From the NCBI RefSeq assembly GCF_900090205.1, contig NZ_LT607802.1:1125215-1189214 (forward strand): a stretch of 64,000 nucleotides of DNA. Direction: 5' to 3'. This DNA is from Vogesella sp. LIG4 (GTDB lineage Bacteria > Pseudomonadota > Gammaproteobacteria > Burkholderiales > Chromobacteriaceae). Position 1 is the stretch's first letter. Each line of letters starts with the position of its first letter. The position numbers and the translations under genes are program-made. This document shows positions 33,578 to 41,859 of this stretch, piece by piece. Under the pieces are notes generated by a model that was not told where the DNA came from, did not search any database, and saw nothing but the letters and a program-made list of their open reading frames with translations.

Positions 33578-34237
33578 TCAGCTGTCAGCCGGGGGCTCGT
33601 CCAGCAGGGTAATCTCCACCCGCTCCTTGCCCTTGCCCACGTTTTTGCGTTTCAGCGCGATGCGGCCAACCTCGCCGGTGCGCTGCAGGTGGGTGCCGCC
33701 GCAGGGTACGCGGCAGTAGTCGGGTACTTCCCAGTAGCGGCGCTCGCTGGCGGTATCGGAAAACGCGCTGATGATGGCAGAGTCGGCGTCGATCAGCGCC
33801 TGCACCCTGGCTGTGATGGCGGCCAGGTGCGGGGTGATCGGCTGTGGCAGCGCAAAGTCGATGCGCGCCTTGTGTTCGCCGATGTGGGCGCCGATTTTTT
33901 CCACGCCGTCGAAGTCGCGGTAGATGGTTTCCAGCGTCAGCTCGGCGGCGAAGTGCAGCCGCATCAGCCGGTAGCGGCGCGGCCAGTCGATGCGCACGTT
34001 TACCGCGTCGCCAGCGTACAGGCCGTGGCCATCGGCCAGGGTGTAGACGATGTCATGGCCATGCTTTTCCGCCTGCAACACCGGCTGGCCGGCAATGCTG
34101 CCGCTGTCGCTCTCCTGGCCGCCGCTTTCGGCGTAGAAGATGGTTGCCTGCAGCGTGATGCGGTTGCCATCCACGCTGGCGACGCGGGTGGCGAGTTCGC
34201 TCTGGTACGGGTCGTCCCAGAAGGTCTTGTGCGTCAT
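33578..34237 (-). CDS. Alanyl-tRNA editing-domain protein (AlaX-like)
   Basis: A 219-residue protein with the editing domain of alanyl-tRNA synthetase. FYAESGGQESDSG near residue 35, a helix with HFAAEL at 95-100 and CRVPCGGTHLQRTGEVG at 175-191 match the family. These proteins free-stand and hydrolyse mischarged Ser- or Gly-tRNA(Ala). The second half of the zinc site, CxxxH (Cys179-His183), is intact, but the first, normally HxxxH, reads His95...Glu99. Activity is therefore uncertain. It overlaps the upstream acetyltransferase gene by four bases (ATGA), so the two are translationally coupled. An uptake-like word at 33662-33670 is in the 3' part. Confidence 0.84.
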   Translation of the reverse strand: MTHKTFWDDPYQSELATRVASVDGNRITLQATIFYAESGGQESDSGSIAGQPVLQAEKHGHDIVYTLADGHGLYAGDAVNVRIDWPRRYRLMRLHFAAELTLETIYRDFDGVEKIGAHIGEHKARIDFALPQPITPHLAAITARVQALIDADSAIISAFSDTASERRYWEVPDYCRVPCGGTHLQRTGEVGRIALKRKNVGKGKERVEITLLDEPPADS

Positions 34238-34683
34238 GCCGGTTTGCCCTGGGCGGCCAGACGCTGGTAGATGTCCGGTTCCACCTTTTCCATGATGCGT
34301 TCCGGCGCACTCAGTTCGGCAAAGCCGTACTGCGCGTACAGGCCGTGGGCGTCGGCGGTGGCCAGCATGAAGCGGCGCAGGTTCTGCAGCTGCGGGTGGG
34401 CCTGGATATAGCCCATCAGCGCCTTGCCCACGCCCTGGCCGCGTACGCTGTCCAGTACGAACACATCGCCCAGGTAGGCGAAGGTGGCGTAGTCGCTGAT
34501 CACCCGCGCGAAGGCTACCTGCTGGCCGTGTTCGTCGTAGCCGCCGATGCACAGCGCACCGTCCAGCGAGCGTTCGAAGATGTCGCGCGGCAGGCCGCGC
34601 GCCCAGTAGGATTCGCCGCTCAGGTAGCGGTACACCATGTCGCGGTCCAGCCGCTGCTTGTCGGTATCGAATTCGATGCTCAT
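34234..34683 (-). CDS. GNAT family N-acetyltransferase
   Basis: A 149-residue acetyltransferase. The acetyl-CoA motif is VFVLDSVRGQGVGKALMGYIQ (about residues 75-94: RGQGVG), and the C-terminal LYAQYGFAEL is also typical. The substrate is unknown. AGGGGGACCGAG precedes the ATG. It forms a coupled pair with the AlaX-like gene, hinting at a shared quality-control role, for example acting on amino-acid analogues; this is an inference from gene order only. Confidence 0.88.
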   Translation of the reverse strand: MSIEFDTDKQRLDRDMVYRYLSGESYWARGLPRDIFERSLDGALCIGGYDEHGQQVAFARVISDYATFAYLGDVFVLDSVRGQGVGKALMGYIQAHPQLQNLRRFMLATADAHGLYAQYGFAELSAPERIMEKVEPDIYQRLAAQGKPA

Positions 34684-34781
34684 CTCGGTCCCCCTCCTCA
34701 CAGCCTGTAACGCTACTGCCGGTATCGGGCGGCGGCAAGCACTGCCGGCTGAACACTGTGTGATGCAGGCGGTCAAAAACA

Positions 34782-34813
34782 ATGCGGCCAACCCGTTGCC
34801 AGGTTGGCCGCAT
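34782..34813 (-). terminator. Terminator from an inverted pair of uptake-like words after rarD
   Basis: ATGCGGCCAACC and GGTTGGCCGCAT (cores 34784-34792 and 34803-34811) pair around an 8-base loop. On the minus strand it is followed by TGTTTTTG. It lies about 20 bases past the rarD stop. Confidence 0.85.
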
Positions 34814-34833
34814 GATCCGCTTGCTGTTGCTGC

Positions 34834-35742
34834 TTACGCACGCTGCAGCTGGCGTTCCTTCCAGTAGCTCAGCAGGCCGTGGCCGGAGTACAGCGCCAGC
34901 GCCAGCCAGATCAGCGCGAAGCCGATGGCATGCGCCTGGTCGAACGGCTCGCCGTACAGCCACACGCCCAGCGCCAGCACCAGGGTAGGCGCCAGGTACT
35001 GGATCAGGCCGACGGTGGCGAGCTTGAGGCGGCGCGCGCCGCTGGCGAACATCAGCAGCGGTACGGCAGTCACCACGCCGGCGCCCATCAGCAGCGCATC
35101 CTTGCCGAATGCCTGGTGGCCGAAGGCGCCGTTGCCCTGCCACTGGAACCACAGCAGCAGGCCCAGCGCCAGCGGGGTGAGCAGATAGGTTTCCAGCGCG
35201 AGCCCTTCCAGCGACGGCAGCGGCGCTTTCTTGCGCAGCAGGCCGTAGCTGCCGAAGGTGCCGGCCAGGCTCAGCGCGATCCACGGCAGTGCGCCGGAAT
35301 TGAGGGTGATCCACGCCACGCCGACGGCGGCCAGCGCCACGGCGGTGGTCTGCACGCGGTTCAGCCGTTCGTGCAGGAAGATGCGCCCCAGCAGCACGTT
35401 CACCAGCGGGTTGATGAAGTAGCCCAGGCTGCTTTCCACCACATGGCCGGCGTTTACCGCCCAGATGTAGATCAGCCAGTTGCCGGACAGCAGCAGCGAG
35501 GACAGCGCGAAGATGGCCACGCGGCGCGGTTCGCGCAGCGCCTTGCCCAGCCACGCCCAGTTGCGCTGCCACAGCAGGATGAAGGTGACGAACAGCGCCG
35601 ACCACACCACGCGGTGGCACATGATCTGCAGGGCGGGCACCTGGTGCAGCGGTTTCCAGTACAGCGGAAACAGCCCCCAGATGAAGAAGGCGCCAATGGT
35701 GTACAGCACACCGCGGCTGGTTTCGTGATGGGTATTCGACAT
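34834..35742 (-). CDS. rarD: EamA family transporter RarD
   Basis: A 302-residue ten-helix carrier. The RarD signature GVLYTIGAFFIWGLFPLYWKPL at the start, VVWSALFVTFIL, WLIYIWAVNAGHVVESSLGYFINPLVNVLLG in the middle and IQYLAPTLVLALGVWLYGE near the end are all conserved. Role and substrate are unclear (first named for chloramphenicol sensitivity). Start at MSNTHHET with weak ribosome binding site. An uptake-like word (35756-35764) lies just upstream of the start. Confidence 0.92.
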   Translation of the reverse strand: MSNTHHETSRGVLYTIGAFFIWGLFPLYWKPLHQVPALQIMCHRVVWSALFVTFILLWQRNWAWLGKALREPRRVAIFALSSLLLSGNWLIYIWAVNAGHVVESSLGYFINPLVNVLLGRIFLHERLNRVQTTAVALAAVGVAWITLNSGALPWIALSLAGTFGSYGLLRKKAPLPSLEGLALETYLLTPLALGLLLWFQWQGNGAFGHQAFGKDALLMGAGVVTAVPLLMFASGARRLKLATVGLIQYLAPTLVLALGVWLYGEPFDQAHAIGFALIWLALALYSGHGLLSYWKERQLQRA

Positions 35743-35755
35743 GATGATGACCAGC

Positions 35756-35764
35756 GTTGGCCGC
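35756..35764 (-). repeat. Uptake-like word in the rarD 5' leader
   Basis: GCGTTGGCCGCAT at 35754-35766, 13 bases upstream of the rarD ATG on the minus strand. Confidence 0.8.
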
Positions 35765-35960
35765 ATGGGCTTGTGGCCCGGCGGCAGGAATGGAAACTGC
35801 ACTGTAACCATCTGCCGCACGCTACTCAACCACTGTAGCCAAAACGCAGTGTTCAAGTTGGCACAACGATAGGCACAGGTGCGTTGTGGCTGCCGGTTTT
35901 GCTGCGTTGGCACATTTGCCGCAGTCCACTAGGTAGAGACCGCAATAAACGACAAACACT

Positions 35961-35989
35961 TTGACGTTTACGTTCACGTCAATTAATGT
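35961..35989 (+). promoter_or_regulatory. Promoter region with an imperfect palindrome upstream of the oxidoreductase gene
   Basis: TTGACGT (35961-35967) and ACGTCAA (35976-35982) are inverted around TTACGTTC. The block resembles the TTTACGTNNACGTAA sites bound by MerR-type LiuR regulators of branched-chain amino acid catabolism. TTGACG could also be a -35 with TAATGT (35984-35989) at 17-base spacing. Otherwise the 366-base gap holds nothing I recognise. Confidence 0.45.
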
Positions 35990-36108
35990 CCGCAGCAGTC
36001 GGCGCATAGACGCCTCGCCACCTATAAAGACAGAGAGCCAGCCAGATCGGGACCGCTCACAAGGCCCACCCGACCCGTTGCCACAAGCACAAACATGGAG
36101 GAGAAACC

Positions 36109-39100
36109 ATGTCGATTCGCCACGTCGAACTGGAAGACAAGTACACCGCCCCCACCGGCGAAGTGCTGCTGAACGGCATTCAGGCGCTGGTGCGCCTGCC
36201 GATGATGCAGCAGGAGCGCGACCGCGCCGCCGGCCTGAACACCGCCGGTTACGTTACCGGCTACCGCGGCTCGCCGCTGGGTAACGTCGACCAGAACATG
36301 CAGAAGGCGGAAAAACACCTCGCTGCACACAACGTGGTGTTCCACCCCGGCCTGAACGAAGACCTGGCTGCCACCGCGGTATGGGGCACCCAGCAGGTGA
36401 ACATGTTCGAAGGCGCCAAGTACGACGGCGTGTACGCCATGTGGTACGGCAAGGGCCCGGGCGTGGACCGCTCCGGCGACGTGATCAAGCACGGCAACGT
36501 GGCCGGCACCAGCAAGAATGGTGGCGTGCTGCTGGTGTGCGGCGACGACCATGCCGCCAAATCCTCCACCTTCCCGCACCAGTCCGACCATATCCTGGCC
36601 GCCAGCATGATCCCGGTGCTGTCGCCGTCCGGCGTGCAGGAAGTGCTGGACCTGGGCCTGCACGGCTGGGCGATGAGCCGCTATTCCGGCTGCTGGGTGG
36701 CGATCAAGGCCATCTCCGACACCGTGGAAAGCTCCGCTGTGGTGGATGTGAGCCCGGAACGGGTGCAGCCGGTGATTCCCGATGACTTCCCGCTGCCGGA
36801 AGACGGCCTGTCGATCCGCTGGCCGGACACCCCGCTGGCGCAGGAAAAGCGCGTGCTGCACCACCGCCTGTACGCGGCGCTGGCCTACGCCCGTGTGAAC
36901 AAACTGAATCACGTCACCCTGGATTCGCCCAAGGCGCGCCTGGGCATCATCACCTGTGGCAAGAGCTACCTGGACGTGATGCAGGCGCTGGACGACCTGG
37001 GCATCGATGAAACGTTGGCCGCAGACATCGGCCTGCGCATCTTCAAGGTGGGCATGGTGTGGCCGCTGGAGCCGGAAGGCGTGCGCCAGTTCGCCGAAGG
37101 CCTGGACGAGATCCTGGTGGTGGAAGAAAAACGCCAGATCATCGAATACCAGCTGAAGGAACAGCTGTACAACTGGCGCGACGACGTGCGCCCGCGCGTG
37201 GTGGGCAAGTTCGCCGAGAAAGGCGAATGGGCACTGCCGCACGGCGACTGGCTGCTGCCGGCGGCCGGCGAGCTGACCCCGGCGATGATCGCCCGCGCCA
37301 TTGCCAAGCGCCTGGCCAATATCTACGACAGCCCGGTGATTCACGACCGGCTGAAGTTCTACGAAGAAAAAGAAGCGCAGCTGGTGAAGCCGCGCGAGGC
37401 CATCGCCCGCGTGCCGCACTACTGCTCCGGCTGCCCGCACAACACCAGTACCCGCGTGCCGGAAGGCAGCCGCGCGGTGGCCGGCATCGGCTGCCACTAC
37501 ATGGCGCACTGGATCGAGGGCGACAGCACCAAGACCTTCACCCAGATGGGCGGCGAAGGCATCACCTGGCTGGGCCAGGCGCCGTTCACCACCACCAAGC
37601 ACATCTTCACCAACCTGGGCGATGGCACCTACTTCCACTCCGGCCTGCTGGCGATCCGCGCCGCGGTGGCCGGCAAGGTGAACATCACCTACAAGATTCT
37701 CTACAACGACGCGGTGGCCATGACTGGCGGCCAGCACGTGGACGGCTACCTGGACGTGCCGATGATCACCCGCCAGGTGCATGCCGAAGGCGTGAGCCGC
37801 ATCGTGATCACCAGCGACGACCCGGACAAGTACCGCACCGCCCACGGCCTGAAAGAAGGCCTGGCGCCGGGGGTGGAAGTGTTCCATCGCCGCGAGCTGG
37901 ACCGCATCCAGCGCGAACTGCGCGATGTCGAAGGCACCACTATCCTGATCCACGATCAGACCTGTGCCGCCGAGAAGCGCCGCCGCCGCAAGCGCAAGGA
38001 ATTCCCGGACCCGGATCGCCGCGCCTTCATCAACGAGCGCGTGTGCGAAGGCTGTGGCGACTGCAGCAAGAAATCCGGCTGCCTGTCGGTGCTGCCGGTG
38101 GAAACCGCCATGGGGCGCAAGCGCAAGATCGACCAGAGCAGCTGCAACAAGGACTACAGCTGCGTGGAAGGCTTCTGCCCCAGCTTCGTGTCGGTAGCCG
38201 GCGCCAAGCTGAAGAAATCCGGCAGCGGCAAGACCAGCCTGGACAGCATGGGCGAGCTGCCGATGCCGCGCCTGCCGGGTGCGCATGAGCCGTACGGCAT
38301 CATGGTCACCGGCATCGGCGGTACCGGCGTGGTTACCATCGGCCAGGTGCTGGGCATGGCTGCCCACCTCGACAACAAGGGCGTGACGGTGCTGGACATG
38401 GCTGGCCTGGCGCAAAAAGGCGGCTCGGTGTGGTCGCACGTGCGCATCGCTGACAGCCAGCAACAACTGCACGCAGTGCGCATCGCCGCCGGCGACGCCA
38501 ACCTGGTGCTGGGTTGCGACCTGGTGGTGACCGCCGCCGAGGAAGCCATGGCCAAGATGCGCGACGGTTTCAGCCACGCGGTGGTGAACAACTACGAATC
38601 GCCGACCAGCGCCTTCCTGAAAAACCCGGACGTGCGCTTCCCGTCCAAAGCCATGAAGGACGCCATCGTCGAATCGGTGGGTGCGGCCAACTATGCCGAG
38701 GTGAACGCCACCCGCATCGCCACCGCCCTGCTGGGCGATGCCATCGCCGCCAATATGTTCATGCTGGGTTACGCCTGGCAGCGCGGCCTGGTACCGGTGT
38801 CGCTGGAAGCCATCATGCACGCCATCGAGCTGAACGGCGCCGCGGTGAAATTCAATCAGGATGCCTTCGCCTGGGGCCGTCATGCCGCGCATGACCCGGC
38901 AAAAGTGGAAGCGCTGGTGTCGCCGTCTACCGTAGTGCAGTTCGTTCCACGTGAAACCGTGGAAGGCGTGCTGCATCACCGCAGCAAGGAGCTGACGGCC
39001 TACCAGAACGACAAGCTGGCCGCCCGCTACAAGGCGCTGGTGGAACGCGTGAAGCAGGCCGAGGAGCAGGTGAACCCGGCCAGCAGCGCGCTGACCCTGG

Positions 39101-39600
39101 CGGTGGCGAAGAACTACTACCACCTGCTGGCCTACAAGGACGAGTACGAAGTGGCGCGCCTGTACAGCGACGGCGAGTTCCAGCGCGAGCTGGCCGCCCA
39201 GTTCGATGGCGACTTCAAGCTGACTTTCCACTTTGGCGCCAGCTGGATGACCGGTCACCAGCCGAAAAAGATCAACCTCGGCCCGTGGGCGCTGAAGGTG
39301 ATGGGCGTGCTGGCCCGCTTCAAGGGGCTGCGCGGTACCGCGCTGGATCCGTTCGGCTGGCAGAGCGACCGCAAGCTGGAGCGCGAGCTGATCGTCGAGT
39401 TCGAGCAGCTGGTGAACGAACTGACTGGCAAGCTCAAGCTGGGCAACCTGGCCACCGCCACCGAGATGATCAAGCAGTACGAAGGCGTGCGCGGCTTCGG
39501 CCACGTGAAGGAAGCCGGCCTGAATGTGGCGCGCCAGAAACTGGCCGAACTGCGCAAACAGTTCGAAGCCCTGCCAAGCAGCAAGGGCGCGGCAGCGTAA
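36109..39600 (+). CDS. Indolepyruvate ferredoxin oxidoreductase family protein, fused alpha and gamma subunits
   Basis: A 1163-residue cytosolic enzyme that decarboxylates aryl- or branched 2-oxoacids to acyl-CoA with reduction of ferredoxin. Domain order: N-terminal pyrimidine-binding region (NTAGYVTGYRGSPLG, near residue 45), central thiamine-diphosphate domain (CPHNTSTRVPEGS, GDGTYFHSG, a metal-site NDAVAMTGG), and cysteine motifs CEGCGDCSKKSGC and CNKDYSCVEGFCPS for iron-sulfur binding. The C-terminal gamma part (MVTGIGGTGVVTIGQVLGMAAH) completes it. GGAGGAGAAACC precedes the ATG. It stands alone with a strong terminator. Likely role: aerobic degradation of aromatic or branched amino acids. 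Contains uptake-like words (37014-37022, 38683-38691) and a parS-like site. Confidence 0.93.
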   Translation: MSIRHVELEDKYTAPTGEVLLNGIQALVRLPMMQQERDRAAGLNTAGYVTGYRGSPLGNVDQNMQKAEKHLAAHNVVFHPGLNEDLAATAVWGTQQVNMFEGAKYDGVYAMWYGKGPGVDRSGDVIKHGNVAGTSKNGGVLLVCGDDHAAKSSTFPHQSDHILAASMIPVLSPSGVQEVLDLGLHGWAMSRYSGCWVAIKAISDTVESSAVVDVSPERVQPVIPDDFPLPEDGLSIRWPDTPLAQEKRVLHHRLYAALAYARVNKLNHVTLDSPKARLGIITCGKSYLDVMQALDDLGIDETLAADIGLRIFKVGMVWPLEPEGVRQFAEGLDEILVVEEKRQIIEYQLKEQLYNWRDDVRPRVVGKFAEKGEWALPHGDWLLPAAGELTPAMIARAIAKRLANIYDSPVIHDRLKFYEEKEAQLVKPREAIARVPHYCSGCPHNTSTRVPEGSRAVAGIGCHYMAHWIEGDSTKTFTQMGGEGITWLGQAPFTTTKHIFTNLGDGTYFHSGLLAIRAAVAGKVNITYKILYNDAVAMTGGQHVDGYLDVPMITRQVHAEGVSRIVITSDDPDKYRTAHGLKEGLAPGVEVFHRRELDRIQRELRDVEGTTILIHDQTCAAEKRRRRKRKEFPDPDRRAFINERVCEGCGDCSKKSGCLSVLPVETAMGRKRKIDQSSCNKDYSCVEGFCPSFVSVAGAKLKKSGSGKTSLDSMGELPMPRLPGAHEPYGIMVTGIGGTGVVTIGQVLGMAAHLDNKGVTVLDMAGLAQKGGSVWSHVRIADSQQQLHAVRIAAGDANLVLGCDLVVTAAEEAMAKMRDGFSHAVVNNYESPTSAFLKNPDVRFPSKAMKDAIVESVGAANYAEVNATRIATALLGDAIAANMFMLGYAWQRGLVPVSLEAIMHAIELNGAAVKFNQDAFAWGRHAAHDPAKVEALVSPSTVVQFVPRETVEGVLHHRSKELTAYQNDKLAARYKALVERVKQAEEQVNPASSALTLAVAKNYYHLLAYKDEYEVARLYSDGEFQRELAAQFDGDFKLTFHFGASWMTGHQPKKINLGPWALKVMGVLARFKGLRGTALDPFGWQSDRKLERELIVEFEQLVNELTGKLKLGNLATATEMIKQYEGVRGFGHVKEAGLNVARQKLAELRKQFEALPSSKGAAA
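38944..38957. other. parS-like site 3
   Basis: GTTCCACGTGAAAC, identical to site 1 and sharing its 3' flank CGT. It again encodes VPRETV, in an unrelated protein. Confidence 0.8.
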
Positions 39601-39631
39601 CAGACTACTGATGCTGAAGTAGAGGGTGTTC

Positions 39632-39660
39632 AGCGGGCCATATGGCCCGCTTTTTTTTTT
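39632..39660 (+). terminator. Rho-independent terminator of the oxidoreductase gene
   Basis: AGCGGGCCATATGGCCCGCT is a perfect 20-base palindrome followed by ten T residues. Confidence 0.95.
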
Positions 39661-39743
39661 AACAAATAAAGCCTGAACGAGGCGCTTTTTTCCGGTAACG
39701 GTGAAATGTGCGGGGCGGGTGCGCTGGATCAAGGTTTTTGTAG

Positions 39744-39764
39744 ATATATCGTTCTACGATATAT
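39744..39764. promoter_or_regulatory. Operator A: ATATATCG-N5-CGATATAT
   Basis: The half-sites ATATATCG (39744-39751) and CGATATAT (39757-39764) flank TTCTA. It lies 45 bases upstream of the DUF488-like gene. The same inverted half-site with the same 5-base spacing recurs at 41131-41149. The MarR gene between them is the likely binder. Confidence 0.78.
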
Positions 39765-39808
39765 TTGTGCAGTCGTGAATAGCGGCCGCCACAGCAAGGA
39801 GAACAATC

Positions 39809-40249
39809 ATGGCATCGCGCATCCGCCTGCTGGCTGTAGCCGACTACTGCCAGCGCGCCGACAACGTATTTCTGATTACCGCCAGCTGGCCCACCGGCCT
39901 GCCGCGGCGCAGTATCACCCGTGCGCGCTGGCTGCCGCGCGTGGCGCCGGCCGATGGCCTGCTGGCCTGGCTGCGGCGCGACGAAGGCCGCTGGCCGTAT
40001 TTCTGCGACAGCTACTGGGCCGACCTTGCGGCCAACCCGGCACGCTGGCAGCCGCTCATCGACGCGGTGCGGCAGTACGGCGAAGTGGTGCTGCTGCACG
40101 ATACCCCGATGGTGGAAGCCAACCCGGTGGTGGCGCTGGTGCAGTTCCTGGAAGCACGGCTGGCGGCGGAAGACTGGCGCGCCGGTGCGGCCTGCCTCGC
40201 CTCGCCGGTGTGCTATGCCGCCGAGACCCTTCACGGTGGGGAATTGTGA
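39809..40249 (+). CDS. DUF488 family-like protein
   Basis: A 146-residue protein. The RARWLPRVAPADGLLAWLRRDEGRWPYFCDSY block, followed by WADLAANPARWQPL and VVLLHDTPMVEANPVVALVQFLEARL, aligns well with DUF488, a family of unknown enzymatic function that often sits beside MarR or redox genes. No signal or membrane segment. Spacing of 33 bases to the following MarR gene suggests one transcript, controlled by operator A. An uptake-like word at 40028-40036 encodes the AANP part. The family link is from motif recall. Confidence 0.72.
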   Translation: MASRIRLLAVADYCQRADNVFLITASWPTGLPRRSITRARWLPRVAPADGLLAWLRRDEGRWPYFCDSYWADLAANPARWQPLIDAVRQYGEVVLLHDTPMVEANPVVALVQFLEARLAAEDWRAGAACLASPVCYAAETLHGGEL

Positions 40250-40282
40250 TACCGTGGCGCGGTTTCCCTGCCGCTGCCTGCC

Positions 40283-40732
40283 ATGACCCCGCCTGACACC
40301 CTCAGCAAGGACGATTTTCAGCGTCTCGCCGACTTCCGCTACCGCCTGCGCCGCTTCCTGCGTTTCAGCGAAGAACTGGCGCAGGAACATGGCCTGACGC
40401 CGCAGCAGTACCAGGTGCTGCTGCAACTGCGCGGCTACCCTGGCCGCGACTGGGCCACGGTGGCCGAGCTGGCCGAGCGGCTGCAGACCCAGCATCACAG
40501 CGTGGTGGGGCTGATCAGCCGCTGCGAGGCGCTGAACCTGGTGCAGCGCACGCCGGGGCGCGACGACAAGCGTTGCGTGGAAGTGAGCCTGCTGCCGCTG
40601 GGCGAGCAGCTGGTGGAAGAAATGGCGCGCGCGCACCGCGACGAACTGCTGGCACTGCGCCAGCTGGGTGGTTTTGCCTCGCTGGAGCTGCTGCTGCACA
40701 GCGGCCCGGGCAGCGAGGAACCCGCCATCTGA
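40283..40732 (+). CDS. MarR-family transcriptional regulator
   Basis: A 149-residue winged-helix protein: FRYRLRRFLRFSEELAQEHGLTPQQYQVLLQLRG, then AELAERLQTQHHSVVGLISRCEALNLVQRTPGRDDKRCVEV, with the recognition helix and wing (DDKR). It is cotranscribed with the DUF488-like gene and flanked by two identical-architecture operators (39744 and 41131), so it probably autoregulates and also controls the Yip1-like membrane protein gene. No clear Shine-Dalgarno. The effector cannot be inferred. Confidence 0.9.
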   Translation: MTPPDTLSKDDFQRLADFRYRLRRFLRFSEELAQEHGLTPQQYQVLLQLRGYPGRDWATVAELAERLQTQHHSVVGLISRCEALNLVQRTPGRDDKRCVEVSLLPLGEQLVEEMARAHRDELLALRQLGGFASLELLLHSGPGSEEPAI

Positions 40733-40736
40733 CCCT

Positions 40737-40756
40737 TGCGGCCAACGTTGGCCGCA
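40737..40756. repeat. Palindromic pair of uptake-like words between convergent genes
   Basis: TGCGGCCAACGTTGGCCGCA is a perfect 20-base palindrome, identical to the copy at 7835. It lies 4 bases past the MarR stop and abuts the stop codon of the minus-strand gene. Confidence 0.88.
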
Positions 40757-40984
40757 TCAGCCGGGGAACAGGCTCAGGCGGCGGGCATCGTCCACCGCCT
40801 TTTCCATATCGTGGCTCTCGTCCTGCCACACCCATACCTTGTGCAGGGAATCAAACACCTCCACCAGCCACAGCCCGCCGCGGCAGTCCTGGGCGACCAG
40901 GCGCGCGCGGGTGGGACGCTGGTAATTGAAAATCACGGCTTCGCTGGTGGCGGCGGCTGACGGTTTGGCAAAGCGGGCTAGCAT
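40757..40984 (-). CDS. Hypothetical small protein
   Basis: A 75-residue soluble protein (MLARFAKPSAAATSEAVIFNYQR...) with a WLVEVFDSLHKVWVWQDESHDMEKAVDDARRL C-terminal helix region. The aromatic-rich centre resembles no family that I recognise. GGAG lies six bases before the chosen ATG; an in-frame ATG at 40999 would add five residues. It converges on the MarR gene and its stop codon directly follows a palindromic uptake-like pair. Confidence 0.62.
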   Translation of the reverse strand: MLARFAKPSAAATSEAVIFNYQRPTRARLVAQDCRGGLWLVEVFDSLHKVWVWQDESHDMEKAVDDARRLSLFPG

Positions 40985-41130
40985 GACGCGCTCCTGCATA
41001 CTGGATTACATGGCATTGCAAAAGGCATGCCTGCTTGCTGCGGCTTGCGGCGTGGTAAATGGCTGCCTGCTGGTGCAAGCCGCATCCGCTTGCAGCACGG
41101 CACGCACCAGCTTGAAACCCGGCTTGAATT

Positions 41131-41149
41131 TATATCGTATCACGATATA
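41131..41149. promoter_or_regulatory. Operator B: TATATCG-N5-CGATATA
   Basis: TATATCG (41131-41137) and CGATATA (41143-41149) flank TATCA. It lies 50 bases before the Yip1-like gene, mirroring operator A. Confidence 0.78.
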
Positions 41150-41198
41150 TTTATGGTACCACCCGTCATTTGCCGGGCACTGCCCAGGGAGTACTGCC

Positions 41199-41762
41199 AT
41201 GACCCCGCTTACCCCGTTCCGCATGCTGATGTCGTCCCACCACGGTTGGGATGAGCTATCCACCCGCCACCCGGGCGCAGGCTCCAGCTTCAGCCACGTG
41301 GTGCTGCCCGCCTCCACTCTGGCGGCCGCCATGCTGCTGTACGCCGGCCACATCAACGGCCATGTCTATGCGGCCAACCTGTCCATGCTGCGCTGGGATG
41401 TAATGGTGGCGCTGTTCTGGTGTGCCTGCTGGGGCAGCGTGCACCTGATGGCAGGCTTCATCCGCATGGCGGTGCATGCCGAAGCGCGCCCGCCGTATGC
41501 CGACTGCTACCGGCTGGCGGCGCTGGTGGCACTGCCGATCTGGCTGTCGTCGCTCACCCTGCTGCTGCCGTGGCCGCTGTTCAATGCCGCGGTGGGCGTG
41601 CTGGGGCTGCTGGCATCCGGCCTGCTGCTGTACCACGGGCTGGATGCGCTGTTCGAGCACGATGACTCGGTGCGTACCGAAGCGCTGGCCTACACCGTGT
41701 TCAGCGTCGGCGCGCTGGTGTGGAGCCTGCTGGTGGCACTGATCCTGCTGCCGTTGCTGTAG
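41199..41762 (+). CDS. Yip1 family membrane protein (YohC-like)
   Basis: A 187-residue protein with an N-terminal soluble part (MTPLTPFRMLMSSHHGWDELSTRHPG) and five hydrophobic helices. The RMLMS-x-x-GWDEL start and the helix spacing fit bacterial Yip1/YohC proteins, whose function is unknown. AGGGAG precedes the ATG; the longer frame is not used. Operator B upstream links it to the MarR gene. An uptake-like word at 41370-41378 encodes AANLS in a loop between helices. Confidence 0.78.
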   Translation: MTPLTPFRMLMSSHHGWDELSTRHPGAGSSFSHVVLPASTLAAAMLLYAGHINGHVYAANLSMLRWDVMVALFWCACWGSVHLMAGFIRMAVHAEARPPYADCYRLAALVALPIWLSSLTLLLPWPLFNAAVGVLGLLASGLLLYHGLDALFEHDDSVRTEALAYTVFSVGALVWSLLVALILLPLL

Positions 41763-41773
41763 GCCTGCCGGGC

Positions 41774-41812
41774 AAAAAAAGCGCCAGCGGCCGCAGACGG
41801 GCGCGCTGGCGC
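41774..41812 (-). terminator. Terminator of the tct operon
   Basis: GCGCCAGCG (41781-41789) and CGCTGGCGC (41804-41812) pair. On the minus strand a run of seven T follows (41774-41780). It ends the tctCBA transcript about 50 bases past the tctA stop. Confidence 0.88.
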
Positions 41813-41859
41813 AAGGACCGGTACTGGGAAGTACGGTGTTCAGTGTGGCCGCATGCTGT

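Noticed and set aside
36022..39732. 1236-residue open frame on the minus strand opposite the indolepyruvate oxidoreductase
   Set aside because: It is a GC-rich antisense shadow with His/Gln/Gly-rich low-complexity translation and no family signature. The plus-strand gene has all the conserved motifs, a ribosome binding site and a terminator.
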